From the NCBI RefSeq assembly GCF_002284575.1, contig NZ_NPKJ01000018.1, positions 1 to 37,014 of the forward strand: 37,014 bases of DNA. Reading direction: 5' to 3'. Source of the stretch: Mesorhizobium temperatum. GTDB taxonomy: Bacteria; Pseudomonadota; Alphaproteobacteria; Rhizobiales; Rhizobiaceae. The notes under the pieces are model-generated. The model did not search any database. It was not told where the DNA came from and saw only the letters and a program-made list of their open reading frames with translations. Made by a program: the position numbers and the translations under genes. Below are positions 1 to 7,665 of the stretch, piece after piece (the first letter of the stretch is position 1; the number at the start of each line of letters is the position of its first letter).

Positions 1-65
1 CCATCCCGAATCTCCCTGCTGCGACCATCACCACAGAATCACCGTTCGGCTTCTGTGCAAAGGTC

Positions 66-87
66 TCACAAGGGGAGAAGGGAGCCG
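66..87. repeat. partial REP-like repeat arm
   Basis: The bases here read cacaaggggagaagggag, the same core (CTCCCCTTGT and its complement) found in the paired palindromic repeats near 33.2 kb and 35.7 kb. Only one arm is seen, lying just beyond the stop codon of the PPK2 gene; the other arm may lie outside the window. A weak inverted repeat (cacagaa 32-38 / ttctgtg 51-57) sits beside it and might act in 3' end formation, but it lacks a T-run. Confidence 0.5.
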
Positions 88-91
88 TGCC

Positions 92-1012
92 TCAATACTT
101 CTCCGGCACGTACAGCTCGCGCGGCAGCACCTGGCGCTCGTATTCGGGATTGAAGACGCGCTCGGGCAGCGTGATCTCTTCGTGCGGCACCTCCTCATAA
201 GGCATCTGCTTGAGGAGATGATCGATGCAGTTCAGCCGTGCCCGCTTCTTGTCGTTGCCCTCGACGATGAACCAGGGAGCCTCGGGAATGTTGGTGCGGG
301 CGAAGGTCTCTTCCTTGGCCTTGGTGTACTGCTCCCAGCGCACGCGCGACTGCAGGTCCATCGGCGACAGCTTCCACTGCTTCATCGGATCATGGATGCG
401 CATCTGGAAACGCATTTGCTGCTCCTCGTCGGTGATGGAGAACCAGTATTTGACCAGCGTGATGCCGGAGCGGACCAGCATGCGCTCGAACTCCGGCACG
501 TCGCGGAAAAACTCTTCGACCTGATCCGGCTCGGCGAAGCCCATCACCCTTTCGACGCCGGAGCGATTGTACCAGGAGCGGTCGAACAGCACGATCTCGC
601 CGCCTGCCGGCAGATGCGGCACGTAGCGCTGGAAATACCACTGCGACTTCTCGCGCTCGGTCGGCGCCGGCAAGGCGACGACGCGGCAGATGCGCGGATT
701 AAGCCGCTGGGTGATGCGCTTGATGACGCCGCCCTTGCCGGCCGAATCGCGGCCCTCGAAAACCACCACCAGCTTCTTCTTGGTGTAAGCCACCCAGGAC
801 TGCAGCTTGATCAATTCGGATTGCAGCGTGATCAGGTCACGAAAATATTGCTGGCGATCCATCGAGGGCGGATGCGCGTTCTTGTAGATCTTGGCGATTT
901 CCAGCGACAGCGCCGGTTCCGACATTTCCAGCTCGTAGTCTTCGTCAAGCGTGTCGGCCAGTTCCGCCTCCAGCCAGTCCTTGGCGGGAGAATTCTGTTT
1001 TGCTTCGGTCAT
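92..1012 (-). CDS. ppk2: polyphosphate kinase 2 (PPK2), class I
   Basis: A 306-residue cytoplasmic kinase that moves phosphate between polyphosphate and nucleoside diphosphates. The P-loop GRDSAGKGG is at residues 87-95 and the Walker B/lid motif VLFDRSWYNR at 141-150, followed by QWKLSPMD near 212-219, all hallmarks of the PPK2 fold. A single domain of about 300 residues fits class I enzymes, which in Sinorhizobium-type homologues favour ADP/GDP phosphorylation; the nucleotide preference here is inferred. The first 35 residues are acidic and variable. The start ATG at 1012 has a GGAG 12 bases upstream. It is transcribed away from the aldo/keto reductase gene, from which a 249-bp gap separates it. 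Confidence 0.95.
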   Translation of the reverse strand: MTEAKQNSPAKDWLEAELADTLDEDYELEMSEPALSLEIAKIYKNAHPPSMDRQQYFRDLITLQSELIKLQSWVAYTKKKLVVVFEGRDSAGKGGVIKRITQRLNPRICRVVALPAPTEREKSQWYFQRYVPHLPAGGEIVLFDRSWYNRSGVERVMGFAEPDQVEEFFRDVPEFERMLVRSGITLVKYWFSITDEEQQMRFQMRIHDPMKQWKLSPMDLQSRVRWEQYTKAKEETFARTNIPEAPWFIVEGNDKKRARLNCIDHLLKQMPYEEVPHEEITLPERVFNPEYERQVLPRELYVPEKY

Positions 1013-1261
1013 TTATGCTGCTCCGCGTGCACGCCCGTGTCGGCGTCCGGCCTGCCGGCCAAGATCGAACACCTTGAGCCGACTTGCATATAGGCCGGCA
1101 ATGACGGTTTTATTGCAGCCGGCCCGTGCGCCGGTCCGTGAGATGTGATCGATCAGCCTCCATGGCATGCACGACAAGCGGCTCGAATTGTCCTACAAAT
1201 GCCAGGCTCCATCGGGCAGCCTTCGAAGCAGCCCTTCTCAACGCAATTGCGAGGATCTGAC

Positions 1262-2305
1262 ATGGAATACCGCACACTCGGCCGTTCCGGGCTGAAGGTT
1301 TCGACGCTGACCATGGGCACCATGACCTTTGGCGGCGCCGGCGCGTTTTCGGCGGTCGGCAAGACCGATCTCGACGAGGCGCGCCGGATGATCGACCTCT
1401 GCATCGGTTCCGGCATCAATCTCATCGACACCGCAAATGTCTATTCGAACGGGCTTTCGGAAGAGATCATCGGCGAAGCGCTCGGCGGCAAGCGCAAGGG
1501 CGATGTGCTGATCGCCTCCAAGGCGCGCATGCGGATCGGCGACGGTCCCAACGACGAAGGGCTGTCGCGCTATCATCTGATCCGCGAGTGCGAGAAGAGC
1601 CTGAAGCGCCTCAGGACCGATGTCATCGACATCTATTTCCTGCACGAATGGGACGGCACGACGCCGCTCGAGGAGACCATCGCCGCGCTCGATACGCTCG
1701 TCAGCCAGGGCAAGGTCCGCTATGTCGGCTGTTCCAACTATTCCGGCTGGCAAGTGATGAAGGCGCTGGGGATCAGCGATCGCCAGCACCAGCCGCGCTT
1801 CGTTACCCAGCAGATCCACTACACGCTGGAGGCGCGCGAAGCCGAATATGAATTGCTGCCGATCTCGGTCGACCAGGGGCTTGGCGTGCTGGTGTGGAGC
1901 CCGCTCGCCGGTGGACTGCTGTCCGGCAAATACAACCGCGACCAGGCCACCGCCCGCCAGCTCAGCGGCTGGTCTGAACCGCCGATCCGTGATGAGGACC
2001 GACTATGGCGGATCGTCGACGTGCTCGCCTATATCGGCAACAACCATGGCGTGTCGGCGGCGCAGGTGGCGCTTGCCTGGCTGCTCGGCCGGCCAGCCAT
2101 CAGCTCGCTGGTCATCGGCGGCCGGACCGAAGCACAGTTCAAGGACAATATCGCCGCTGCAAGCCTGGTGCTGACCAGCGATGAGCGCGCACGCCTCGAC
2201 GCAGTCAGCCGCCCGCCCGTTCTCTACCCCTACTGGCACCAGCAGTTCACGGCAAAAGACCGGTTTGGTCCGGCCGATCTGGTTCTTGACCGGGAAGGTG
2301 TCTGA
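1262..2305 (+). CDS. aldo/keto reductase
   Basis: A 347-residue NADPH-dependent oxidoreductase of the AKR superfamily with a (beta/alpha)8 barrel. The catalytic tetrad is visible as D56 and Y61 (in IDTANVYSNG), K87 (LIASKAR) and H128 (YFLHEWD). The cofactor-binding region SSLVIGGRTEAQF is near 281-293. The protein resembles the YajO / MocA-like group that acts on aldehydes and sugars, but the substrate cannot be read from sequence. The reading frame is open from 1145, but the start at 1262 fits the family's N-terminus (MEYRTLGRSGLKVS) and has GAGGA at 1251-1255. No obvious operon partner; the gene ends 36 bp from the convergent glycosyltransferase gene. Confidence 0.93.
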   Translation: MEYRTLGRSGLKVSTLTMGTMTFGGAGAFSAVGKTDLDEARRMIDLCIGSGINLIDTANVYSNGLSEEIIGEALGGKRKGDVLIASKARMRIGDGPNDEGLSRYHLIRECEKSLKRLRTDVIDIYFLHEWDGTTPLEETIAALDTLVSQGKVRYVGCSNYSGWQVMKALGISDRQHQPRFVTQQIHYTLEAREAEYELLPISVDQGLGVLVWSPLAGGLLSGKYNRDQATARQLSGWSEPPIRDEDRLWRIVDVLAYIGNNHGVSAAQVALAWLLGRPAISSLVIGGRTEAQFKDNIAAASLVLTSDERARLDAVSRPPVLYPYWHQQFTAKDRFGPADLVLDREGV

Positions 2306-2341
2306 CTACGGATCCGGATCAGGTCGAAGGTCGCTGCGGGC

Positions 2342-3313
2342 TTAGCCGGAGATAAAACGCCAGACCTCGGGATCAGGCTCGATCTGACCGCTGAGCACGA
2401 AATACTTGTAGAGCACGAGCAAGCAGATCGCCTGCTCGGCCCGTTCGTCGGCGAACTTGCGGCAATAGGCGTTGGCGGCGGCAACGATGCGTTCGGCCTC
2501 AGTCGAATGCCGTTCGAGATACTGCACCCGCTCGGCAAGATCCGTGAAATCAGGTTCGAGCGGCACATAGTGGACGTTGGCCACGAGATCGCTTTCGGCG
2601 AACCATGTCTCGTATGTCGGCGGCGGCATCAGGCACAGCGAATTTGAACTCATGATCCATTTTAGGTTGGTCGCCACATCGTTGCCTTCGAGCGAAATGA
2701 TGTAGCGACAGCGCCGCTGCTGGTCGATACTCAGATAAGGCTTGCGATATTCCGGTGCTGCCGTCGGTTTGGGCGTGCCGACATCGCAAAAGGGCAGCTC
2801 GCGCGCGGCCTCCAGAAGCAAGGTCCTTATCGGGTTGTTGAGCTCGCCGCGCCACACCGCAACCGGCAGCTTGTCCGCGAAGGCTACATCGTCGGCGGGC
2901 ATGTGGAAGTGGCGGAACTTGTTGAGCTTGAACAGGACCCCGTTCCTGTTGTCGCCGGCGATCGGCCGATCCTTGACGATCGACGGCATCGCAGGCACTT
3001 CGATGACGTCGCCGAATTCGAGGTCGATGCGCAAATCGGGATCGAAGTAGCGGGCAAATTCTTTCAGATCGTAGTAATACATGCTCCGGCCTCTCGGTAG
3101 CCGGCTGACCGGCACGGCCCCGGCGCTCGGCGCGAAAGCCTCCTGCAATCTGTTGTAGTAGTTGAGACGCGCGCGGACCGATCCGTCCGAAAGCCTGGCC
3201 TGATCGAGCAGCCCGGCGAGCCTGCGGCGGAACAGCGCCTGCGGTGCGATATCGCGCACGGCATTGCGCGCATAGTAGAATAGCTTCTGTGCGTTTCTTT
3301 GAAGGGTGGCCAT
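2342..3313 (-). CDS. glycosyltransferase family 90 (CAP10/LpsA-like)
   Basis: A 323-residue protein with no signal peptide. The C-terminal half carries the CAP10/GT90 signature: YIISLEGNDVATNLKW followed by SSNSLCLMPPPTYETWF and a HYVPL segment. An Asn/Asp-rich GDNRNGVLFK and a WRGELNN motif lie in the middle. In rhizobia, proteins of this family add sugars to the lipopolysaccharide core or other surface glycans, so a cell-envelope role at the cytoplasmic face is likely; donor and acceptor are unknown. No other polysaccharide gene is adjacent. The ribosome site before the ATG at 3313 is weak. Confidence 0.8.
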   Translation of the reverse strand: MATLQRNAQKLFYYARNAVRDIAPQALFRRRLAGLLDQARLSDGSVRARLNYYNRLQEAFAPSAGAVPVSRLPRGRSMYYYDLKEFARYFDPDLRIDLEFGDVIEVPAMPSIVKDRPIAGDNRNGVLFKLNKFRHFHMPADDVAFADKLPVAVWRGELNNPIRTLLLEAARELPFCDVGTPKPTAAPEYRKPYLSIDQQRRCRYIISLEGNDVATNLKWIMSSNSLCLMPPPTYETWFAESDLVANVHYVPLEPDFTDLAERVQYLERHSTEAERIVAAANAYCRKFADERAEQAICLLVLYKYFVLSGQIEPDPEVWRFISG

Positions 3314-3515
3314 CGGTCACTTGGTGAAAAGTCGGCTTGTGATTTGCCCCCGGTCCCTCCTACACCATTGTGCCGGCTATCTTGCAAGCCACGGAACCGT
3401 GTTCAGCCGGCCTGCCGGCTGTGTATGGAGCCGATCGCCCTTTGCGGTGTTGTGTTTGCTGCCCAATGCTCCTAGGCAGGGCTAAGAAACCTGTGGGATT
3501 GTGAAAGGAAGAGAT

Positions 3516-3674
3516 ATGGCGCGAGCACCGAATTACGGCCAGGAACGCAAGGAACGCGACCGGCAGAAGGCCGCCAAGAAGGCGGAAAAGCAAGCGGCCA
3601 AGGTCGCAGCCAAGGAACGTTCGAAGCCCGAAGACGAGACCACGTCCGAGACCGAAACGGAAACGGCAGAGTAA
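3516..3674 (+). CDS. small charged protein, 52 aa, function unknown
   Basis: A short gene with a strong ribosome site (GAAAGGAAGAG, 3502-3512) just before the ATG at 3516. The product begins MARAPNYGQERKERDRQK and is extremely charged: a Lys/Arg/Ala-rich stretch at residues 11-36 looks like one helix, followed by an acidic Glu/Thr tail. No signal peptide or membrane segment. From memory, similar small proteins starting MAR-P-NY-QER occur in many Rhizobiales, but I know no function. It is divergent from the glycosyltransferase gene (202-bp gap) and stands alone. A nucleic-acid or ribosome contact is possible from charge only. Confidence 0.75.
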   Translation: MARAPNYGQERKERDRQKAAKKAEKQAAKVAAKERSKPEDETTSETETETAE

Positions 3675-3728
3675 AACGCATCCGGCCGGCGAGACTGATC
3701 GGATTAGCCGAGGAATCCCGCTGCGTTC

Positions 3729-3989
3729 TCAGGCCGGCGCCTTGTCGCTGACGAACACGTTCACTTCACGCGCGGCGGCGATGAAGGCGCGCCTTGCCGT
3801 CATCGCCGGTTTGTCGCCGGCCAGCGCATCATGGCAGGCCTGCAGCGCTTCGCGATGCTTTGGACTGCGCTTGCCGGGCCAGTTGTTGAGGAGGTAGTCG
3901 GAAGCCTCGCGGACCGTACGCAAGAGCTGAGTGGTACCTTCCGCGCCCGACTTGACGGTCACGGGTGTTTCAAATCGGTTGTTTTCCAT
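3729..3989 (-). CDS. DUF982 family protein
   Basis: An 86-residue protein starting MENNRFETPVTVKSG, matching the small DUF982 family that is multiplied in Rhizobiales genomes. The core contains ASDYLLNNWPGKRSPKHREALQAC and an Ala-rich C-terminal helix (ARRAFIAAAREVNVFV). The frame is open further upstream to 4097, but that would run into the GntR gene; the ATG at 3989 gives the family N-terminus and has AAGAG upstream. It follows the GntR/FCD regulator on the same strand with a 58-bp gap, so the two could be co-transcribed. Function is unknown; no signal peptide. Confidence 0.8.
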   Translation of the reverse strand: MENNRFETPVTVKSGAEGTTQLLRTVREASDYLLNNWPGKRSPKHREALQACHDALAGDKPAMTARRAFIAAAREVNVFVSDKAPA

Positions 3990-4047
3990 CGCCGCTCTTA
4001 CGCCATCGGCGCTCGCGAAGCGAGGGCGAAAGTGGTTGCCTCCGCAA

Positions 4048-4713
4048 TCACGCCGCGACGACGGCAAATCCCCTGGCACGCAGGCCGCGCCGGTCATTGT
4101 GCAATGATGTCACCAGCCGGTCGCGGCTGCCGATGATATGAGCCGAAAGCCGGTGTGCCGCCTCATCCGCATCGCCGGCCCGCACCGCCGCCAGAATGGC
4201 ACGGTGTTCGGCCCAGGCACGGCCGAGTGCCGCCTCGTCGCGCACCTCCAGCCAACGCGCTCGCGACAGGCGCGTCATCGCATCGCGAACCGCCCTGAAC
4301 AGGAACTCGTTGCCGGACAGCCGTGCCAGCTCGATGTGAAAGTCCATGCCGACGCGATGCCATTCCTCGCGCGGGGTGCCGGCGTCGCAGGAGTCCAGCA
4401 TCGCCTCGACGACGTCGACGGCGCTCCTGTCCTCCAAGGCACAAGTCAGCTTGATCGCCGCGACCTCGACCGCCTCGCGGTAGACGGCGATCTGCTCGAT
4501 CTCGGCGAGGTTGATCGGCGATACCGTCCAGCCGCGCCCGTCGCGGCACACCAGACCATCGGTCTCGAGCCGCAGCAATGCTGCCCTGACCGGTGTGCGC
4601 GACGCCCCGAAGCGGCTTTCGATCCAGCGTTCCGTCAGCCGCTCGCCGGGACCGATCTCCAGGCCGAGGATCATCTCCCGAAGCTGCTTTTCGACATTCT
4701 GCATCTGCGACAT
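4048..4713 (-). CDS. GntR-family transcriptional regulator (FCD subfamily)
   Basis: A 221-residue regulator. Residues 5-65 form a winged helix-turn-helix (ERLTERWIESRFGASRTPVRAALLRLETDGLV). Residues 70-205 are an all-helical FCD ligand domain with candidate metal-binding histidines H126 (DFHIEL), H170 (AEHRAI) and H192 (SAHIIG). FCD regulators usually bind a carboxylic acid and repress a nearby operon. It is divergent from an MdtG-like efflux gene, and the 177-bp gap holds a perfect palindrome placed to control one or both genes. The simplest reading is a repressor of the efflux gene; the ligand is unknown. Confidence 0.92.
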   Translation of the reverse strand: MSQMQNVEKQLREMILGLEIGPGERLTERWIESRFGASRTPVRAALLRLETDGLVCRDGRGWTVSPINLAEIEQIAVYREAVEVAAIKLTCALEDRSAVDVVEAMLDSCDAGTPREEWHRVGMDFHIELARLSGNEFLFRAVRDAMTRLSRARWLEVRDEAALGRAWAEHRAILAAVRAGDADEAAHRLSAHIIGSRDRLVTSLHNDRRGLRARGFAVVAA

Positions 4714-4819
4714 GGCGGTTCCGTTCTGGCCGTTTTGCTGGCGATCGGCTCGACTACCATCGTTTGCCGATCACGTTTGAGAGCGCCGCATTGACAGCCG
4801 TCGAGCTTGCGTCCATGAC

Positions 4820-4851
4820 GGATACCAACTTGGTATCCCAAAATGGTATCC
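4820..4851. promoter_or_regulatory. probable GntR operator between regulator and efflux gene
   Basis: Bases 4820-4838 form a perfect inverted repeat, GGATACCAA-C-TTGGTATCC. A third half-site TGGTATCC lies at 4844-4851, 13 bp after the TGGTATCC of the palindrome (4831-4838). The TGGTAT...ATACCA pattern is typical of GntR/FCD operators. A TTGACA hexamer at 4791-4796 could be the -35 of the efflux promoter; the -10 is poor (catgac near 4814), so the palindrome would overlap the expected start of transcription, as expected for a repressor site. That the neighbouring GntR protein binds here is inferred from position. Confidence 0.7.
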
Positions 4852-4890
4852 GGAACAAGTCGCCCAGAGACTTGCCGGACAGGACAGGAC

Positions 4891-6150
4891 ATGCCGCAAG
4901 AAGCCACCCCTGCCATGCAAGGTGCCCACAACATCCACTGGCGCCGCAATCTCGCCGTGTGCTTTGCCGGCTCGTTCAGCACACTAGTCGCCATGACGCT
5001 GCTGTTACCCTTCCTGCCGCTTTACGTCGAGCAGCTGGGTGCCGAGGGGCACGCGGCTGTTGTGCAGTGGTCCGGCATCGCCTATGGCGCGACGTTCTTC
5101 GCCGCCGCGCTGGTGGCGCCGCTGTGGGGACGGCTGGGCGACCGCTACGGCCGCAAGCTGATGCTGGTGCGCGCTAGTTTCGGCATGGCCGTCTGCATGT
5201 CGCTGACCGGCATGGTGGAGACTGTCTGGCAATTGGTGCTGCTGCGCCTGCTGATCGGTTTCGCCGGCGGCTATTCCTCGGGTTCGACCATTCTCGTCGC
5301 CATGCAGACGCCGAAGGACCGGTCGGGCTGGGCGCTGGGCGTGCTGTCGGCCGGCATCACCGCAGGCGCCCTCGTCGGTCCCCTGCTCGGCGGGGCGCTG
5401 CCGCCCTTAATCGGCATCCGCGCCACCTTCCTGCTCGCCGGCGGCGTCATTTTCCTGGCGTTCCTGGCAACGACCTTTCTCATCAAGGAGAACCCTCGCC
5501 CGGCAGCCGACAAATCAGCACCGACTGAGAAGCCGAAAGGCGGCTGGTCGCAAATCTCGGACAAACGCCCGGTCGTCGCCATGCTGGTGACCGGCATGCT
5601 GTTGAGCTTCGCCACCATGTCGATCGAGCCGATCATCACGGTCTACGTCCAGCAGCTCATCGAGGACCAAAGCCTGCTAACACTGACCTCCGGCGTCGTC
5701 ATGTCGGCGGCGGCACTTGGCGCCATCCTGTCGGCCTCACGGCTCGGCAAGCTCGCCGACCGCATCGGCCACTGGAACGTCATCATTGGGGCGCTTACCA
5801 TCTCGGCGCTGCTGTTGATCCCACAGGCCTTCGTGACACAGGGCTGGCAGCTTGTCGGCCTGCGTTTCCTGATGGGGCTGGCGCTTGGCGGTCTCTTGCC
5901 CTGCATTACCAGCGTCATCCGTCACAATGTTCCGGACGGCGTCGGCGGCAATGTGCTGGGCTTGTCGATCTCGGCGCAATATGTCGGACAGGTCGCCGGG
6001 CCGTTGCTCGGCGGCTTCGTCGGCGGTCATTTCGGCATGCGCGCGGTGTTTCTCGGCACATCCGTGCTGATGGCAGGCGGAGCGGCGTATAATTGGCTGG
6101 CCCAGTCGCGCCGCGCACGCGACATGCTGGTGCAGGCCGGCAAATCCTGA
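4891..6150 (+). CDS. mdtG: MFS multidrug efflux transporter, MdtG-like
   Basis: A 419-residue inner-membrane proton antiporter with about 12 membrane segments. From memory it follows Escherichia coli MdtG closely along its length: WRRNLAVCFAGSF at the start, LPFLPLYVEQLG, motif A GRLGDRYGRKLMLVRA after helix 2, SGWALGVLSAG, and LGKLADRIG in the second half. Its E. coli relative exports drugs such as fosfomycin and deoxycholate; substrates here are unknown. The ATG at 4891 follows AGGACAGGAC; a frame-open upstream ATG at 4843 overlaps the operator region and is less likely. It is probably controlled by the divergent GntR regulator and is followed by the DUF423 gene after 40 bp. Confidence 0.9.
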   Translation: MPQEATPAMQGAHNIHWRRNLAVCFAGSFSTLVAMTLLLPFLPLYVEQLGAEGHAAVVQWSGIAYGATFFAAALVAPLWGRLGDRYGRKLMLVRASFGMAVCMSLTGMVETVWQLVLLRLLIGFAGGYSSGSTILVAMQTPKDRSGWALGVLSAGITAGALVGPLLGGALPPLIGIRATFLLAGGVIFLAFLATTFLIKENPRPAADKSAPTEKPKGGWSQISDKRPVVAMLVTGMLLSFATMSIEPIITVYVQQLIEDQSLLTLTSGVVMSAAALGAILSASRLGKLADRIGHWNVIIGALTISALLLIPQAFVTQGWQLVGLRFLMGLALGGLLPCITSVIRHNVPDGVGGNVLGLSISAQYVGQVAGPLLGGFVGGHFGMRAVFLGTSVLMAGGAAYNWLAQSRRARDMLVQAGKS

Positions 6151-6190
6151 CACGGTTTGCGGGCCATCACTACTTTACGGAGTCCAAGAC

Positions 6191-6565
6191 ATGAGCACGG
6201 CCGACCACCCAGCAAGCGGCAGCGGCCGCGCCCTCGTTTTCACCGGCGGCCTGTGCGGCGCGGCCGGCGTGGCGCTCTCTGCCGCGGCGGCACATCTGGG
6301 CGGCGCTTTCGTCGGTACGGTCGCGTCGTTCCTGCTCATGCATGCGCCGGTCTTTCTTGCCGTCGGCCTCGTCGGCGCAAACCGGATCCTGCGAAGCGCA
6401 AGCCTTATTCTTCTTGTCGGGCTTGTGTTGTTCTGCGGCGATCTCCTCGCTCGTGACTTCCTCGGCTCGCGGCTTTTCCCGATGTCGGCGCCGATCGGCG
6501 GCACCTTGCTCATCGCCGGCTGGCTGGCGGTTGCAGCCTCGGCACTGGTGCGCCCGCGCTCCTGA
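6191..6565 (+). CDS. DUF423-like small membrane protein
   Basis: A 124-residue protein with four predicted membrane helices. It shows the DUF423/YgdD layout: an Ala/Gly-rich first helix ending in AAAAHL, a second helix with LLMHAPVFLAVGLV, then LFCGDLLARDF and a closing APIGGTLLIAGWLAV helix. The function of the family is unknown. The ATG at 6191 has CGGAG about 9 bp upstream. It lies 40 bp after the efflux gene on the same strand, so co-transcription is likely. After it, the 272 bp up to 6837 show no gene or clear signal, and base composition becomes less GC-rich. Confidence 0.8.
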   Translation: MSTADHPASGSGRALVFTGGLCGAAGVALSAAAAHLGGAFVGTVASFLLMHAPVFLAVGLVGANRILRSASLILLVGLVLFCGDLLARDFLGSRLFPMSAPIGGTLLIAGWLAVAASALVRPRS

Positions 6566-6837
6566 AACGTCATTCCCGCACCCATCGGGGGAGCTCGGTT
6601 GGTATCACCGATTTCCTGCTCAGGATAATTGAGACTGGCGATGCGGTCATGCTCAATTTAGCTGAGACGGTGCTCACATTATTTGCACCGCGCTCGCAAT
6701 CATCTTCTTGTGTTCAGATTAAGTGAGTAGGCACTCCAACGCTGAAGTAGAGCGAGATAAGGGAAAGTGGAATGCGGGCCGGTCTCCCCCGATGTCGCTT
6801 CGCTGAAATGGCCATGCATGCAGTCTCGGTGGCCAGC

Positions 6838-7224
6838 TCAGTCAGCGGCTTCCGGCTCGTCGCGTGTGACACATACGATGCGGGGATCATCAGCAAGCCG
6901 CAGCAACTCGTCCTTGGCGAGTTCTGCGACGACCAGAGGCTGGCCGCTGATCGGTTCGGCCGTCACCGCCCCCGCTCGTCTTAAGGACGAGGCGAAGGCG
7001 CTAGTTTCCTGCTCGATGGCTTCACTATCCTGATCTCCCTGAATTCTAATTATTACACGGATTAGGTTTGTCTTCATATTCTCGGCCAGCGTCACGATGG
7101 CATCGGCCGGGGTCCGGCCGTTGCACATTGTTCCTTGCGAGAGCGCCGTGTCCGGCACGCCAGACATGCAGACCACCAGACCCCAGATCAGGTTGACCGA
7201 CAAACGGCAATCCATAGAGCTCAT
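6838..7224 (-). CDS. secreted stand-alone subtilase propeptide-like (I9-like) protein
   Basis: About 128 residues. An N-terminal signal peptide (hydrophobic LSVNLIWGLVVCMSGV, cleavage near ALSQ) is followed by a domain that matches the propeptide of the subtilase encoded at 7666-9198. Shared blocks, in order, are LIRVIIRI versus LVRVIARV, AEPISGQPLVV versus AEPIVGLPLAV, and a following E-[LV]-x-x-x-x-L-x-x-[LM]-A helix. No protease domain follows; a stop codon ends the protein after DEPEAAD. Free-standing I9-like domains can act as subtilase inhibitors or folding chaperones, so an inhibitor or immunity-like role is inferred. It follows the small secreted protein gene by about 30 bp. Start is uncertain: ATG 7224, GTG 7230 or ATG 7215. 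Confidence 0.7.
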   Translation of the reverse strand: MSSMDCRLSVNLIWGLVVCMSGVPDTALSQGTMCNGRTPADAIVTLAENMKTNLIRVIIRIQGDQDSEAIEQETSAFASSLRRAGAVTAEPISGQPLVVAELAKDELLRLADDPRIVCVTRDEPEAAD

Positions 7225-7256
7225 ATACACTAGGCCTTCAACGCGCTCAATCTGTC

Positions 7257-7589
7257 TTAGCGCCCGGCGTATCCGTGACTAATAATGTTCCTGTCGTTGG
7301 CACAGCCGGTTACGAACACGACCATCACCTTATTCGTCGCGAACGCTGTTAACGCGAGCGCCACCGTCTCCTTGAAGTTGCCACTGGTCCTCTGGATGTG
7401 AAAGTATTTCGACCCGCATCGGCCGGCTTTGTCGAGCTGGATCACGAAATCTCCCGGATCGGCGGCAAGGATGTCGATGTTACCAGTGACTGCGTCCTGC
7501 GCACGCGCGAGTTTGGTCGAACCTGCCACTCCAGCTATAGTCAGCGCCAATGTGGCCACAGAAATACTGATCTTGGAATTCCGTCTCAT
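7257..7589 (-). CDS. small secreted two-cysteine protein, function unknown
   Basis: A 110-residue protein with a clear signal peptide (MRRNSKISISVATLALTIAGVAGS, probable cleavage after LARA). The mature part is about 79 residues with two cysteines (in GRCGSKY and VTGCAND), suggesting one disulfide, and alternates beta-like stretches (DFVIQL, KYFHIQR, VMVVFVTGC) around a helix (TVALALTAFATN). This pattern is reminiscent of small OB-fold secreted proteins such as AB5 toxin B subunits, but I see no diagnostic match and it is shorter. An AAGGAG lies 6 bp before the ATG at 7589; a GTG at 7592 is less well spaced. It lies 76 bp after the subtilase gene and about 30 bp before the propeptide-like gene, on the same strand. 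Confidence 0.75.
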   Translation of the reverse strand: MRRNSKISISVATLALTIAGVAGSTKLARAQDAVTGNIDILAADPGDFVIQLDKAGRCGSKYFHIQRTSGNFKETVALALTAFATNKVMVVFVTGCANDRNIISHGYAGR

Positions 7590-7665
7590 CACTTGCTCCT
7601 TTGTATAACCAGGTTCATTAGGTACTAAACTAGTGTGTTTGCAATCAGCAGCCTTTATGCTTGCG

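Noticed and set aside
182..1093. Open frame of 303 codons on the plus strand opposite ppk2
   Set aside because: Antisense shadow of an intact PPK2 with all motifs; composition rich in His, Arg and Leu typical of a shadow frame.
6566..6837. A small gene in the gap after the DUF423 gene
   Set aside because: Only a 60-codon minus-strand frame overlapping the propeptide-like gene region was seen, without ribosome site or plausible composition.
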